Of a DNA stretch of 64,000 bases, positions 24,701-39,700 are shown piece after piece. A model generated the notes under the pieces. That model searched no databases. It was not told where the DNA came from and worked only from the letters and a program-made list of their open reading frames with translations. Each line of letters opens with the position of its first letter. The first letter of the stretch is position 1. The DNA comes from Enoplolaimus lenunculus (lineage: Eukaryota > Nematoda > Enoplea > Enoplida > Thoracostomopsidae). The position numbers and the translations under genes were made by a program. The stretch lies in assembly GCA_030248215.1 (NCBI GenBank), contig JASANG010002571.1, positions 1 through 64,000 on the forward strand. The letters are read 5' to 3'.

Positions 24701-27700
24701 AACCCTGTTTCGTTTTAGATTGGGGGGACCCTGTTTCGTTTTAGATTGGGGGACCCTCTTTCGTTTTAGATTGGGGTGAACCTCTTTCGTTTTAGATTGG
24801 GGGACCCTCTTTCGTTTTAGATTGGGGGGACCCTCTTTCGTTTTAGATTGGGGGACCCTCTTTCGTTTTAGATTGGGGGGACCCTGTTTCGTTTTAGATT
24901 GGGGGACCCTCTTTCGTTTTAGATTGGGGGGACCCTGTTTCGTTTTAGATTGGGGGACCCTCTTTCGTTTTAGATTGGTATGAGGGTGGCTCTTCTGTCC
25001 CATGACAAGGGGGCCAGAAACTGAAACGGCCTTAAAAATAACATGGGCCAATGTATCGATAGAACATATTTAATATTTTCTTAAACTGAAATTAAAAACA
25101 ATGCAGTAATATAAAATTGCTTACTTTTCTTCGAGTTCAGCAATAATTGCTAACGACTCCTAAACGAAAAATACAAAATTTAAAACTCATAGTTAATTAT
25201 ACGAAATGGTGCATAAAAATACTGAAATATAAAACGACAGATTACGTTAAACCAAATATAAGTTCACTGATATGAAATAAACATGAGTGATGATTCCACC
25301 AAATTCAAATTTTGGCGAAAAATTTTCAAACTGCAAGCGGTACTTTTTTGCGTATTTCCAGGGCTTAGGTTCTCAAATGCATGCAGAGCATTCATCATCA
25401 ATTAGCGATAGATTTTCAAGCCTACAAACTCTTGAAATTTGCAGATCTCAAAATTTGACACAGAAGTAGTTCAAATCAAATGTGAAATTTCTGCTGAATG
25501 TCAAATCTCGCCGTTCACTGGTTTGAAAACTCAGCCAATGTATCAGAACAGAGCCGTAACAGTAGTATAAGCATATTCCTAAAGAGTAAGCCTAAAGCCT
25601 AATCCTAAGCATAGCCTAGGCGTGAGCTTAAATCTTAGCCTAAATGAGTTGAACATTAACTCGAGGTAATGAAAAAATTTTTTTGATTAAACGAATTTTT
25701 TCAATAAGTATACTTTTAGCGTAAAATGTCTCAAAACAAAAAAAACACTTTATTTACCTGTTTCTTTTGTTCTCCACTCATACATCGCAAAAATTCCAGC
25801 CATTCAATGGTGCCGGAACCTGTAAATTTCGGTGCAAATTAATATCGACCAATCATATCACCGGATACTGATTGACCCTTAGTTGTAATTCCTAGCGAAA
25901 CGCAACCTTTCCAGTTTGTTGAGTTTTACTTTTTTGATTCATAAAAAATATTCCGACGCTTGAAAATTGGTACACTTTTGATCGACATAATTTTGTTCGA
26001 ATTAAAGTGGCTTACATGGAAGATTCGTTAGCCTTTTGCGAAACTAAAACTGAGCTCTTGAAAGGGGGACCCGAATGAACGCACCCCCAAAATTTGTATT
26101 CAATTCTGGCAGCTAAAGACAATGGCTGAGTTTCTGAAACATTACTTAAGTATTTAATTAAGTATGTGCTTTCTCAAGTCTTTAACTTAAGTACAATTCC
26201 AAACGCGATACGTTGTTTAAGTAGTTACTTAGAAAACAGTTAAGTATGAAGTTGTACTTAAAGATACTAATTGAGAATTTTTTCCATTAACCCCCTTATT
26301 CACATGAATATTTTCAATTTCATATGAGATATAATTTCAAGGTAATATTCGATCCCCAGTCTCTCGAACGGGAGGCGTTTTACGATGACCACTCAGCTAT
26401 TCGCCCTTCACGTAGAGATTTTGCACTGCACATATATGTTAGAATTGCTACACTACTCACAGTGTCTGTGATGCTCTTACATTATTTGTATTTAGTTGCT
26501 CATAGTGTACTCTATGAGTTACAGAGTTAAGGTTTCAGAAACGCAACCATTGCCTTTACCAAGCAAACGTAAATAATTCGTAAATTCTATTTACAACAAC
26601 ACTAATTTCAATCGGTGTTTGCGATGTCTCAGTTTCTAAAAATTTCACAAAAATTTCTATGCCACGCATAGATTAATTTGAAAAAGGTTGAGCCGTAGAA
26701 AATAGAAAAAAGACTAAATTCATTTTAGGGTTGCGCTATACTCGCATGCGCGTCGACACGCGTTCATATTAAAAGTCACTTTTATAAAACTTGCGTCGTC
26801 GGGCGGCATATTTTAAAAATTTACAAACGAGCGGCGTCGTAAGGCGGCACAAAAAGCAATAGCGCAATGCTTACCATCCCGATCAGCTTCACGCATCAAT
26901 TCTTGTACCCATTTATCAGTCGGATGGTAACCAAGGGTAACAATGACTTGGGATAATTCTTGTCGCGTTATGCTTCCACTTCGGTCCCGGTCAAACGCGT
27001 CAAAGGCTCGCCGATACCCTGAAAGCAGTCAGAGCCGCGCTTTGATAACCTTGACCCATGTATAGAACAGGGTCGGGTCGTATTCCGGAGAGGCAAATAA
27101 TAGAGTCAGTTTAAGCTTTAGACGAATTTTTCGGTTTAGATTTAGGCATTGGCTTAGGCTTAGACTTAGGAATAGGCTCATCCTACGCTTAGGCTTAGGC
27201 TTAGGCTTAGGCTTAGGAATATGCTTATCTTTGTTACTAGCTGTCAGGGACGTATCAATAGGGAGGGGTAAGGGATATATCACCACTAGAAATTGCTGGA
27301 TAGACAAGAAGACTACTTTAAATTGACTTTAGAATATTAACTCTCTGAAACACATAAGTTAAAAAATGTTTTCATTTGCATGTAATTGTACTCTGCGGAA
27401 CTAAAACCTGCCTTTACCCCCCTGCTACCTGTATATAACGATAATGACACTTGGCTAGGCTCATGTATAGAACAGGGCTGGAACACTAGTATAAGCATAT
27501 TCCTAAGCCTAAGCCTATGCTTAAGACTAAGCCTACGCCTAAAATCAAAGCAAGAAATAGTCTAAAGCTTAAACGGGCTATATTACAGCCCCTCCGGAAA
27601 ACGATCCGGGCCTGTTCTACACAAGAGCCCTTGGTTATATCAAGCGTAAATTTTAGGAGTATTTTGGTTTAAAAATCTGTATGAGGCTGAACGCAATACT

Positions 27701-30700
27701 AATCTATTTTAAGTAATTTAGGAAATTTTGAAATTATACACATATTTATAAACCAGCTTGGATAATTTATACAAGACAAATATAACGCAGCATCCACAAT
27801 ATTTTGCGTACGCACTGTGGTGAATAGCTTATACGAAACAGTAAAATATTACTGTAAAAAAGGTAAACGAATAGATTTGAAGTTTTAAATAAACCGATGA
27901 AAATTATATTAGTATCTCACTTTTCAATTCTTCTTCCGTTATTCCAAATACCTAAAATTTCAAATATAAAAGCTATGAAAAAAGTTTTTCAAATATGCCA
28001 GTAAACAATTGACAAACGGACTAGAAAGTTCACATCAGATATTATAATTTCTCAAATTATATATTAACTATATTTATAGAAGTAATTTTTAACTTTATAA
28101 CAATGCTCATATAGTACCGTACCTGAATCGCAGTATATGGAATAAGTAAAAGATGGGATCCAAAATTTGAGTTCAAACCGCTATAACAGACAGTAACTGA
28201 ATAGCAAGATTTAGGATCCGCCTGAGAGGCAAAATAAATATCAGTCCCTATTAATGTGGGCCATCAATTTTAAGCTTGAATATTATTGTGACCATTTTAT
28301 TCAATAAATCAGGGCCGGTCTTCTCAAATGTAGCACCAGTTGGTAATAGGTCTTGTAACTTTCGAAGCAGTGAATGGCGAAATTCAAAATGCAGCACATT
28401 TTTTGCATTTGATTTGTCTTTACTTTTGCATCAATTTTGAGTTTCGCAGTTGCAACATTTCGTCAGTTTGAACAAACATATCGTTAACTGGTAATAGATG
28501 CTATATGCATTTGAGAATATGTGCCAAGAACTTAAATTATAGCAATTTTAACGAGTAATGCAATCATCGTATTGTATATTAATGGTATATCTTTAATGCT
28601 TACCGTCTTCGCATAATAATAACGGTAGTGTTCCAGCTGCGACAACAAATGTTCATTTTCAACTTGACTATGTTCCAACCGACGTTCCAAATCAGAATGC
28701 TGAAATTTAACAAAAATAATAATTAATATAAAAGATAACTATTATTCAATTTATCTTCTTATTATCATGTAAAATACAAGTCAAAATTTAATAAATCGAT
28801 TGAGTTGCGGTTAAACGACACGTTCAACTCAACTGTACATATTACACGTTTTTGCGTTTCAGAGTCCTGTCGTCAACAAATATCTCACAGTTGAACTATA
28901 AATGTCACAATTTAAGTAATTATGACAAAAAATAGCTCATATTGTAACTACACTTAAGCCCCATTCACAAGTGCAAGTTTTTGCAGCGAGAATTTGCAGC
29001 TTGCGACGTGCATGAAATACTTGCAGCTGCAAGTAGTTTCAATGCAACATTTCGATTGACCAATCAAGCTGTAAGTGCAAGAAATTCAAGCGATTTGCAA
29101 CTGCGCCCAGAGGTGTGAATTAATATCAATAGCATGAATTCCAGTGAATAATTTGCAGCTGCAAGAACTTCAAAGTTGCTCTATGACCAAACTTGCGCGT
29201 GCAAGTTGCACGTGCAAGTTTTTGCTGTAAAAACTTGCACGTGTGAATGCAGCTTAAAGGTTTCGCTGACCTCAATAGAGCGAAGGTCTGCTTGAAGATG
29301 GTCTATTTCACGTTGTTGTTCGAATATTTTTTCCGACATTTCAACCATTGATCGATCCATACGTTGGTTGCTAAAAAACTCTTTAGTCTTTTGTACATTT
29401 CGCCCAACACAGGCGAATGCCGTTATTTTAGTGGGAACGCTAATCTATGACTAATCCTAAGCCTACGCCTACGGAATGCTAAAAAATTACAATTGAACAA
29501 AATTTTAAAATTTATAAAGCTGAGATTCCAACATTTTAAAAATTGATCACTTGTTAGGGTTGCGCTATACATTTCTTGACGAGTGGCGCCGTCCGTCACC
29601 GTACGGTACCGTACGCAAATAACTCACGTACGATTACGTATGGTGATGTCAAACTCTAATTAGAACTTATGGAATCTATCCACTCACGGACTTCAATTAA
29701 GGATACTGGCTCTATTGAACTACTCAAAATAGGGAACTTCTTATTAGCCCCTGTCATTCGGCTCACTACAGTGTATTCTCAAATGGTCATAGCACCTATC
29801 ATTTAAATTAGTGTATACGTTTTCTAACTATACTCAACTCCAGCGTATTTAAAAATTGGAAGCTGTCATGTAAAATTTACGATTTTTCACAGTTTGATAA
29901 ACTGAACCTACAAGTTACAAGACCAATCGCTAACTGGTGACTGATGCTTTATACAGTTAATAATTCGTTAAGCAATGTTGGCAAGCGTAGCTGCAACTCT
30001 CATTAATGCATAATAAATAGCAAATTCACGCCATTTTATACTTCACTTCCACAACTACAAATTAAAGCCCTATTCTCACGTGCAAGTTTTTGCTGCGAGA
30101 ACTTGCAGCTGCAACTTGCATTTCCAAGTTTTGTTCAAATTCCCGTTCGAAAAACATGCAACTGCAAATAATTTATTTAAAATCAAAGCTAGGAATATAG
30201 TTCTCGTGTGTGAACAATCATGCAAGTTCAATGAATTTATTGCATCTGCTTTGTTTTTTATTGATGAAAAAATGCAAGTTCTGCGTGCAATTTACAGCTG
30301 CAAGTTCTCGCAGCAAAAACTTGCACGTGTGAATAGGGCTTAATGCTTCGGCTTAGGTTTATGCTTAAGTTTAGACGACGGTTTAGTATTATTACTCAGA
30401 AAGCATTTTGCGAAACTTAAGCTTAATAAACCTGAGCATAAGCCTAAGCCTGTTGAGGAAAGGGTACAAACGGCTAAATCTATTTATTTTGATTCTTACC
30501 CATGCGATTGTTCACGCTGAAATATTAAAAAAATTCCATTACAATTATTGGCTCATGTAAAGATCAGGGGCGGAACGTTTTTCTGTGGGACTATAAAAAA
30601 GTAAGTTTAAGCTTTAGACTAATTTTTTTGCTTGGCTTAGGCTTAGGCTTTGACTTAGGAATATGCTTATAATACTGTGTTTCGCCCATTTTCTTCACAT

Positions 30701-33700
30701 TGGCCCAATTATTTATTTTTATAATTTTAAAAAGTAATATTTTCAATCTGTATTGGCATACATTCCAAAAACGAATTTCAGCGTTTGAGATATTTCATCG
30801 TCAAAATGCAATGCCTCTCGTAGTACTATGGAAGTTCCATTCATATCTAGTTAATAGTACACTGAATATCTTCATTCATACTGAACCTAAGCCGGGTGAC
30901 GCCCTCTGTTGAATCCGTGAGTATAACTGTGTTGATCATAGCAACTGATTGATTTACCTGTCTTCGACCGGATGTCATTGCACGAAGGAATTCAGGCCAT
31001 TCAATAGTACCGGATTCTAAAAAATGAACTAAATATTAACCGCAAAAGGTTGTTTGAAGTGTTTCCACTCCACGGAACGTTCAGTGACTTCATTTGTCCT
31101 ACTGGAGACTTGAACACTGGAACACTGGGACCCCAGCAGAAACCCGGAGAGAATGGAATTCTATCGATTGTGACACTGACAGACCTTGGACAATGAGTAA
31201 CTCACAGTGTGGATGCGCAGACCGCTGCCCGAAGTAACTTTAGAGACCTGACTAAGGGGACACAGTGAAACTGGGGGTTCCAGTGAGTGGGAAGTTTAAG
31301 GCCTGTGCCTAGGTTTATATTTAGCCTTAGGCTTATGTTAAGAGTTAGGCTTAGGTGTAATGAGCAGATCGTTATATTTAACATGGACTCAGACCATTAC
31401 AGCTGCGTTGGAACAGAGTGAGAAGTTGGTATGGATTTTTTATTCGACCCATGCTTTACCTACGCAAATAAAAAATTTTCACCCGAGGGTATAGCCGCGG
31501 AAATAAGATCTACCCACGACCCACCTTTTACCCTCTCCTCAAGTTAAACCAGTATTTTCAAGATCGCTGGCGATTCGCGCAATAACGAAGTTTTGCGATA
31601 TAGCTTCAATGAATTTAACAAACGAAATTTTTAGTAGAAACAACAGAATTTCAAACCCAACTAAATAAAGCACTGGCAGCACCCGACCAGAAATAAAACA
31701 GACAATAGCGTAGGTTTTCCACCTTGAAACTTAAAAGATTGCCGCGGCTAAAAACTGTGAATTTTTTACCCGCATGATAGAACTCTTTACCCGCGGGTAT
31801 ACTCGCGCCTGAAATTCTTTATACGACCCGCGTTTACCGGCGGGTAAGCGCGGGTACCCGCGGGTAATGTCTCACTCTGCCTTGAAATACCTCAAAGTTA
31901 AAGCTTGTGGCACTATGCTTTTTAAAAATTTTAGCGTACGGTGCCGCGAAGGGTCGGACGTCGCCGCACGACAAGCAGAGCGTCAACATTACCGTTCTCA
32001 TCAGCTTCACTAATCAACTGCTGAACCCAATCATCAGACGGCCGATATCCACATTCGACAATTGCAGCTTCGAGTTCATGCCTCCGAATGCACCCGTCGT
32101 TATCTTTATCGAATAGCTTAAACGCTAATTGATAGCCTGAAATGAATGCAAAATTAACAATATACTTTTAAATTAATACAGAAGCAAACCCAAGTGTATC
32201 AACATATATTAAGAGTCAATAATGACTCTTTTTACAAGAGTGTGCAACTGGGTACAAGAGTCAATAATGACTCTTTTTACAAGAGTGAGCAACTGGGTAC
32301 AAGTGTCAATAATGACTCTTTTAACAAGAGTGTGCAACTGGGTACAAGAGTCAATAATGACTGTTTTTACAAGAGTGTGCCACTGGGTACAAGAGTCAAT
32401 AATGACACTTTTTACAAGAGTGTGCAATTGGGTACAAGAGTCAATAATGACACTTTTTACAGGAGTGTGCAACTGGGTACAAGAGTCAATAATGACTCTT
32501 TTTACAAGAGTGTGCAACTGGGTACAAGAGTCAATAATGGCTCTTTTTACAAGAGTGTGCAACTGGGTACAAGAGTCAATAATGGCTCTTTTTACAAGAG
32601 TGTGCAACTGGGTACAAGAGTCATACTGACTGTTTTTACAAGAGTGTGCAACTGGGTACAAGAGTCAATAATGACTCTTTTTACAAGAGTGTGCAACTGG
32701 GTACAAGTGTCAATAATGACTCTTTTAACAAGAGTGTGCAACTGGGTACAAGAGTCAATAATGACTGTTTTTACAAGAGTGTGCAACTGGGTACAAGAGT
32801 CAATAATGACTCTTTTTACAAGAGTGTGCAACTGGGTACAAGTGCCAATAATGACTCTTTTAACAAGAGTGTGCAACTGGGTACAAGAGTCAATAATGAC
32901 TGTTTTTACAAGAGTGTGCAACTGGGTACAAAAGTCAATAATGGCTCTTTTTACAGGAGTGGGCTACTGGGTACAAGAGCCAATAATGACTGTTTTTAAA
33001 AGAGCGTACAAATGGGTACATTGTGTGTTGAAAAGAATATTCCCAGCGCACGTTGCGTTTTGGCCTGCACCCATTTCATTTAGGAGAATGGGTCCAAACA
33101 GTGCGCGTACGGCATCAAAAATGCTCCGCTAATAGGGGCATTGCATGTGATAGCTCCCCTCTCATTAAATTAAGCGTGTCGGTCAATAATGCAGCGCCTG
33201 GTTGTTTATTTTGTACCATGCGGAACCCCAAGAGTTGCACTCTGTTGTCTCATACACTCTTGCTTACACCAAAAAACGGCTAAAATATATCACAACTTAA
33301 CAGTACGGGAGTTAACTTTTTGAAACAATATTTTTAAATGATTTTTAAAATTTAAAATACTGAAAGGCGCCCCCCCTACACTGCCAGTCGCCGGCTGTGA
33401 GTCTGATGCGCACATCAATTAACTCATGTTAATTATAGGGGCCTGTTCACTCAGCCTCAACTTATACACTAAGCTTAAGCTTAACCCTAAGCAAAAACAA
33501 AAGCTTAAACTAAAGTCTAAGCGTAAGCCTAAACCTCTCACGCTCTCTAAGTCTCCAATATGTTGTCTTCCAGTGGTCAGGCCCCTGCAGGTATCATGTG
33601 CCGATAAATTTAACGCGGTATTTGCAGCCAAACTCCGTAAACCGAAGTGTTTGGTTAGGCGAAACCTTAATTAATCAGTAGCGGAGCCAGAAATGTCTGA

Positions 33701-36700
33701 TAGAGAAGGCCCGGGCCTGTAGCCAAGGGGAGACCAGACGGGGCTGAACCCGACCTAGAACAATTTCGGCCCCGCTAGAAAATGTTCAACCTTGCCTGTA
33801 AGTCATTGAACCACTTTAAATGCCCCTCCTCAAAAGTTTTAGCCCCCCCCCCCAGCCAGGTGATCTGGGTACACGGGCCTGAGGAAACTTCGCAGTATAT
33901 AATAGCAAAGACAGCACGCAAGTGAACCAAACTTAAAGCCATACACAATGTGGTACTAAATTTTAGCACAAAATTTCGACTTTGATCCTTGATGGGAGAA
34001 ATGGACCTCGATGGGGCACGTTTTGGAATCACAGATGTGCTTAGCGCAGTCATTATAATTGGGGTTGGACCAGGTTACATTTACTTCAAATTAAAAACAA
34101 TTCGTAACAACTGCTTACGTTCGATTTCTTCTGCTGTTAAGCCATAAGACTGAAATTATAGTAAGATATAAATTTTCAAAACTATATTTAGGTTCTCAGA
34201 GAACGTATTTGTATAACCAATTTTGCATCATGAACTTACACAAACCAGTAAATATGGTTTGACCCGCATGACAATTGTAAAGTACTCAAAATGGTATAAA
34301 AAAAGTTGTATGTGTATTATTAATATGGACCCATGTTACTTTAAGGGGAGTCTAGGTTTCTGGTGCGTCCATAAAAGAGTAGTTTTAGATTCTAGATTAC
34401 ATTTTTTGTTTAGGCTTAGGCTTAGAAATACGCTGAATCTACTGTTACGCCTCTTAAAGTAACATTGGCCTTAATATGTGTGTATCGCAGGTCAATCTGT
34501 TGTTCAGGTCAATTACTAATTTGTCAAAATCAGTCTGCTGTTTTATGAAATAGCAGTTTGGTCTTGCTAAACTGCTATCTAACATAGAGACCAATCAGAT
34601 TTGATTTTATTTGGCAACACGCAGCGCCGTTAACCAATCAGCGTTGGTTTCGTATCACTGTTGGTTTACAACATCTCACAATCGCTATTTCGTCTGGGTC
34701 AAACTGTTATTTGCTAAGAACAGCAGACTGGCCATGACCAATTGATAATTGGCATAAGTAGCAGATTGGTCTACGACATATACGTTCGTATGGAATCAAA
34801 AGCAAACAAATGAACAGCCATCTAAAAACGTCCTTGCAGTCATATTTGCATTTAGTTTAATTTTTTATCTAAGGCGTTGTAAGAAGTTCATACGAAACCC
34901 CTTTTTCAATATTTCTAGGTTCCAGAATGTCACTCTAAAATGCTTTAAAAACGAGTTTGTTTCGGTTCTTCATATATTTCGCGAGGGGATATACTTATGA
35001 CACCCTGTTCCATTCTTGTATACATTAATACATTAGACCACTTTTTCATACTAAGGTAAAATACACCGTTCATCCGTAAACTCTACATTCCTCAGTTCAG
35101 CCAATTAAAGAACAGGACCGGACCAGTATCATAAGCATATCGCTAAGCCTGATCCTAAGCCTAAACCTATAAGCGTTAGAATGAGTATATTCCTAAGCCT
35201 AAGCCTAGTAAAAAATTAGTCTAAAGGTTTAGCTTAATACTCTATTGCAGTCCCACAGAGAAACGTTCCGCCACTGATCTTTACAAGGGCTGTAAGTTTA
35301 AGTAAAGACGGTGTCGAAGAATCGTTTTAGATACACTGAAAACTAACCACTTGTCCGAGCAAATTTCGATACTGTTCCAACTGTTGCTCTTGTCGTTGAA
35401 TTGTATCTTTCATTGAAACGAAATCAATATCTGATTCGCCGCCCCGGTTTCTCTGAAATGGTATTACGGTAATTCGTCGCCTGACAACTCGTCGACTGAC
35501 TCGGTATCTCATCGACTGCCTAATTTTCGCGCATCATTGGCCGCAGGCTTAGGACCTACGCTTAGGATTATGCTCAAGCTCTAAAAGCTTGGGATGCTGT
35601 CCAGCAACAAGTAGGCCGGAAGACTAATTGTCGTAGATCCTTCTGTATAATACAACAATTACTCTTTTATAGTAGGCAATTTAAAAAAATTAATATTTGA
35701 CCTGTTATATTTGAGTAAAAGTGATTGTTTTGTCTTAGGTTTAAAATTAACCCGTTCTCACATTGAGTTACCTTTATGCAACTCAGCGCAGTGTATATAC
35801 GTTAAATAACATATATCGCACCGTGTTTAACAATTGCAACACGTATATTAACCAGAACTCAGACGCCTAATTGCCAAAAAAAACTTGCTTAACACAAAAT
35901 CATAGTTTACAATAGATCTGTATGAAGGATTACCGTAACCAAGAGATGCAACAGTTTTCAGAATTGTAACAAAAAAACCTCGCGAGCAAAACGAGCCAGA
36001 AGTGAAGACGTATTTTTGTGTTAAATGGCGAATTTTCAATATTGAAGGCCCTGCTGAAACTTTGCGTAAACTTCACGTTTTTGTTCCAATTCTCAAAATG
36101 AGTTATTAATGTTCGGGTTACTAAATATACGGCCTTTCAGTTGGTTGATGTTCGCGAACGAAGCGAGCGAGAAGACAGACGTAATTTTTGTATAATAAAT
36201 CACATGACAAAGTTTGAATTTTTGCCTCGTACGCTACCTCGGGGCACTGGTTGATGAGTTTGAAAATTAGATACTAAAAGATTGCATTGGACCAAAGCCT
36301 ACGCCAGCAAATGCTGGTTAAAGTTGTAAACCTTCCTTTATTGGAATTATACTAAAGATTGTCTTTAGCTGTTATATTTGAACCTGAAACTTTATGTACT
36401 ACTCGATAAATCAGAAATACATATACTTTTAGGGTTGCGCTCCTTTTGTGAGACACGCAACACCCAGGCCTGTAGGCGGCTCACCTTACTCTGGATTAAA
36501 TTTTTTAGGGGGGCATACATGGCTTTTTTGATGACTTGCAAGTAAGGTTGAACAATATATTAAGGGGGCCGAAATTTTTTCCAGGAGCGGCTGAGCCTAC
36601 CTGCCCCGTCCCCACTCAGGCCCGTAACCAGCTCACCGTGCTAGGGTGGGCTAAAAACTTTTCAGGAGGGGCATTCAAAGGTTTTTAATGACTTGGATAC

Positions 36701-39700
36701 AAGGTTGAAAATTTTCTAGGGGGGGCACAAAAGTTTTCGAGGGGGGTTGAGCTTCCCCTGGCCCCCCTTGGTTACGGACCCGCCCCCACTTGGGTACTGG
36801 CTCGGCAACGCCGCGCGTCGCCGAAACCGCAATGCTTTAGCTTTTCCAAAAGTTTTCCAATGTATACCCGATTAGATGAAGCATTTTCTAACTTTCGACG
36901 TAATTCTAGAGGTCCGAGGTTCGATTCCCGGCGTGGTCATATCTTTCGGAGAAATTTAGGAGAAAAATCAAATATATTCGCAGTACTTCGGAGGAAGGGG
37001 TCGTCCCGACCGTGCAGTTCTGACATACCTGATTAGATGAAGCATTTTCTAACTTTCGACGCAATTCTTCATTCGTCCGCTGCAGTGAAGATATCTCCGA
37101 CTGGTATTTTCGTAGTTGTTGTGTGTTTGATCTGGTAATAAATATAACGGCCGGTGTTCACTATAATGGACCTGGCGGACGGCAGACAGCGAGGCCAATG
37201 GACTTTAGTTTTTTGTGTACTGAAACATTTTTTAAGTTTCAGCCCAACATTTGTTAATTTTCACCATTATTTTTTTGAAAAATGTTTTAAAATCTTTGCG
37301 TTTTGCACGTAAAGCTGTTTTAGGTGTTGAGGTGTCAAACTTTGTAATGGAATAGGTGGTTTTTGTTAATTTTACTTGCTTACAATTTTTGAAAAACAAA
37401 CTAAAAGGCTAACTTTTGGCAACACTGTGGCAATTTGTAAAATTTGCAATTTGAACGTTGTTTTAATAACTGCGTATGTGTCACTGTCGATTCCGGTTCC
37501 TGTACAAAATTTGTGGTCCTTCGGCTGAGTAGTAATCGCTTGTAATTGTACCCGGTCAGCCACTAAAGAGTATTTTAAGACGTTGATCCAACATTGTAAA
37601 CTCCAAAGAGTTGATTAACCAATTCAGTGATCGAGTTTGAACTAATATCAGTAAACGTTAACTCACTCTGAGTTGAGTTGATTTTTACACTGAGTTTTGT
37701 AGACTCTGGGTGAGTTGATTAATAAACTCAGAATGAATTAAACATTAAACTCAAAATTCTGAGTTCTGATATTCACTAAAATTTAAAGTGAAGTCCAGGC
37801 TATTATGCAATGGCAACATTTCCGCTGGAAAAGAAGGCATTTTTTTGGAACCCAAATGAAAACTTATACGCGGGAAACGGTGAATCGCAGGTAAAACAGT
37901 TTTTCGTAGATTGACCTTCGGGTAAAAAATATAATTTTTGTGCGTAAAACGCGGTCAGGGTAAAGAAATTTGTGCACACTTTACGACTCGGATCGAATAT
38001 ACAGTTCGATGGACTCTGGCATTAAAGGCGTTTACCATCACGACTCAACTACGCGTACGAGTTCACTGTAAACTCGACCGATGTTAACTGAAAAATTTAA
38101 AGACTGGGAGGCATTGCATTAGGCTTATGTAGGCTTATGCTTAATGCTTACGCTAAAGCTTATGCTTGCGTCTAGACTTGCGTTTAGGCTTATGCTTAGC
38201 GGACATGCCTTTATAGTTAACATAGACCGTAACAGTAAAGGGTTATATACCGCTTACATTGGACTTGATTGTCCTTTTGATGTCACCGATTTTGAAGACC
38301 ACGATTCTTGACGGTACGTTGTTGGACTGTCCTAAAATTTAACAATCCATATTTAAACTATTTTTCACTGTTGACCTGAGCTCCAGTAGTTTAGGTTTCA
38401 GACTCTCGTATTTGACGTATGAAATAAGCATTAAAAATCATTGTCTTTATATTTCTCAAATCAGCTGAGTTAAAGTAAAAATTAAATAATTCTAAATATC
38501 AAAAAACATTTAGTTTTCAAAATTTTGCTACACAGTAAATTCCAGTGAGTTGATTAATCAATTCTGATAGTGAATTAGTTATTTCTTGTAATTTCTCAGT
38601 TAATTACAGTAAATATTAACTCACTCAGAGCTGATTCAATTCCGGGTGAGTTGAATAATTAGTCTCAGGATGAGTTCATACAATTCACAATTCTGAGTTC
38701 TGAAACAACTAATTCAGAGCTCAGACTTGCGAGTGGATTCAACTCAGTCTGAGTTAAAGTCAACTCACCGGAATTTACAATGTAAATTTATCATAAATGT
38801 GGCCCTAGCAAACAGATGACATATTGGTTAACTACAACTTACCCCGTAAACACCACCAGAACTACGCGAACCCCGGGATCCAGTACGCGTTGCAAGCAAA
38901 AATTCACTAAATTCAATTGTTCCTGATCCTGAAATTAATTTCACATTTTTTTTGTTTAAAAATACAAAACCGATGTAACCTGGTTTTACTGCAACTGGTT
39001 ATTCGCTTGTTATTTCTTCTCAATCCTGGCAAACATCGGTGCCCGTTTCCGTAATAGAAATCTTAGAAAATGCAGTATTTTCGTATTCTCATAGTTTGTT
39101 ACACCACATTTGAGTAAATCATAAAGTTTTGAAATTGTGGTAAGATGACGGACAAATTATTTTTGTCCTAAAAATTTTAAGTTTTAGTTTGATATATGAT
39201 TAAATCAGAATTCAACTCAGAATTATGAGTTCTAATAGTTCTAACCCGGGCAAACAGATTCAACTCATTCTAAGTTTTGAATGAACTCACTCGAATTTAT
39301 AGTATTGGCAGAAAGAATAAAAAAACTTCGGATTGTGTATCAAGCTCGCACATTTACGCGTCGTTTATTTCTAACTCAATTTTATGGCTAATGACGCACA
39401 ATTTTGACATCATTTATGTCTAATGACGCACAATTTTGACATCATTTATGTCTAATGACGCACAATTTTGACATCATTTATGTCTAATGACGCACAATTT
39501 TGACATCATTTATGACAAATGACGCACAATTTTGACATCATTTATGACAAATGACGCACAATTTTGACATCATTTATGTCTAATGACGCACAATTTTGAC
39601 CTCAATTATGTCTAATGACGCACAATTTAGACATCATTTATGGCTAATAACGCACAATTTTGACATCATTTATGACAAATTACGCACAATTTTGACATCA

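Noticed and set aside
24614-25051. 145-codon minus-strand ORF (repeated LKRKRVPQSKTK)
   Set aside because: By-product of the 25/26-bp satellite; neighbouring stretches break the frame at random.
27180-27225. A true chromosome end (TTAGGC run)
   Set aside because: The runs are only two to five units long, lie inside inverted-repeat elements and occur in both orientations throughout the window.
32194-33132. 312-codon plus-strand ORF and 109-150-codon minus-strand ORFs
   Set aside because: They exist only because the 45-bp repeat unit is divisible by three and lacks stops; the peptides are pure repeat.
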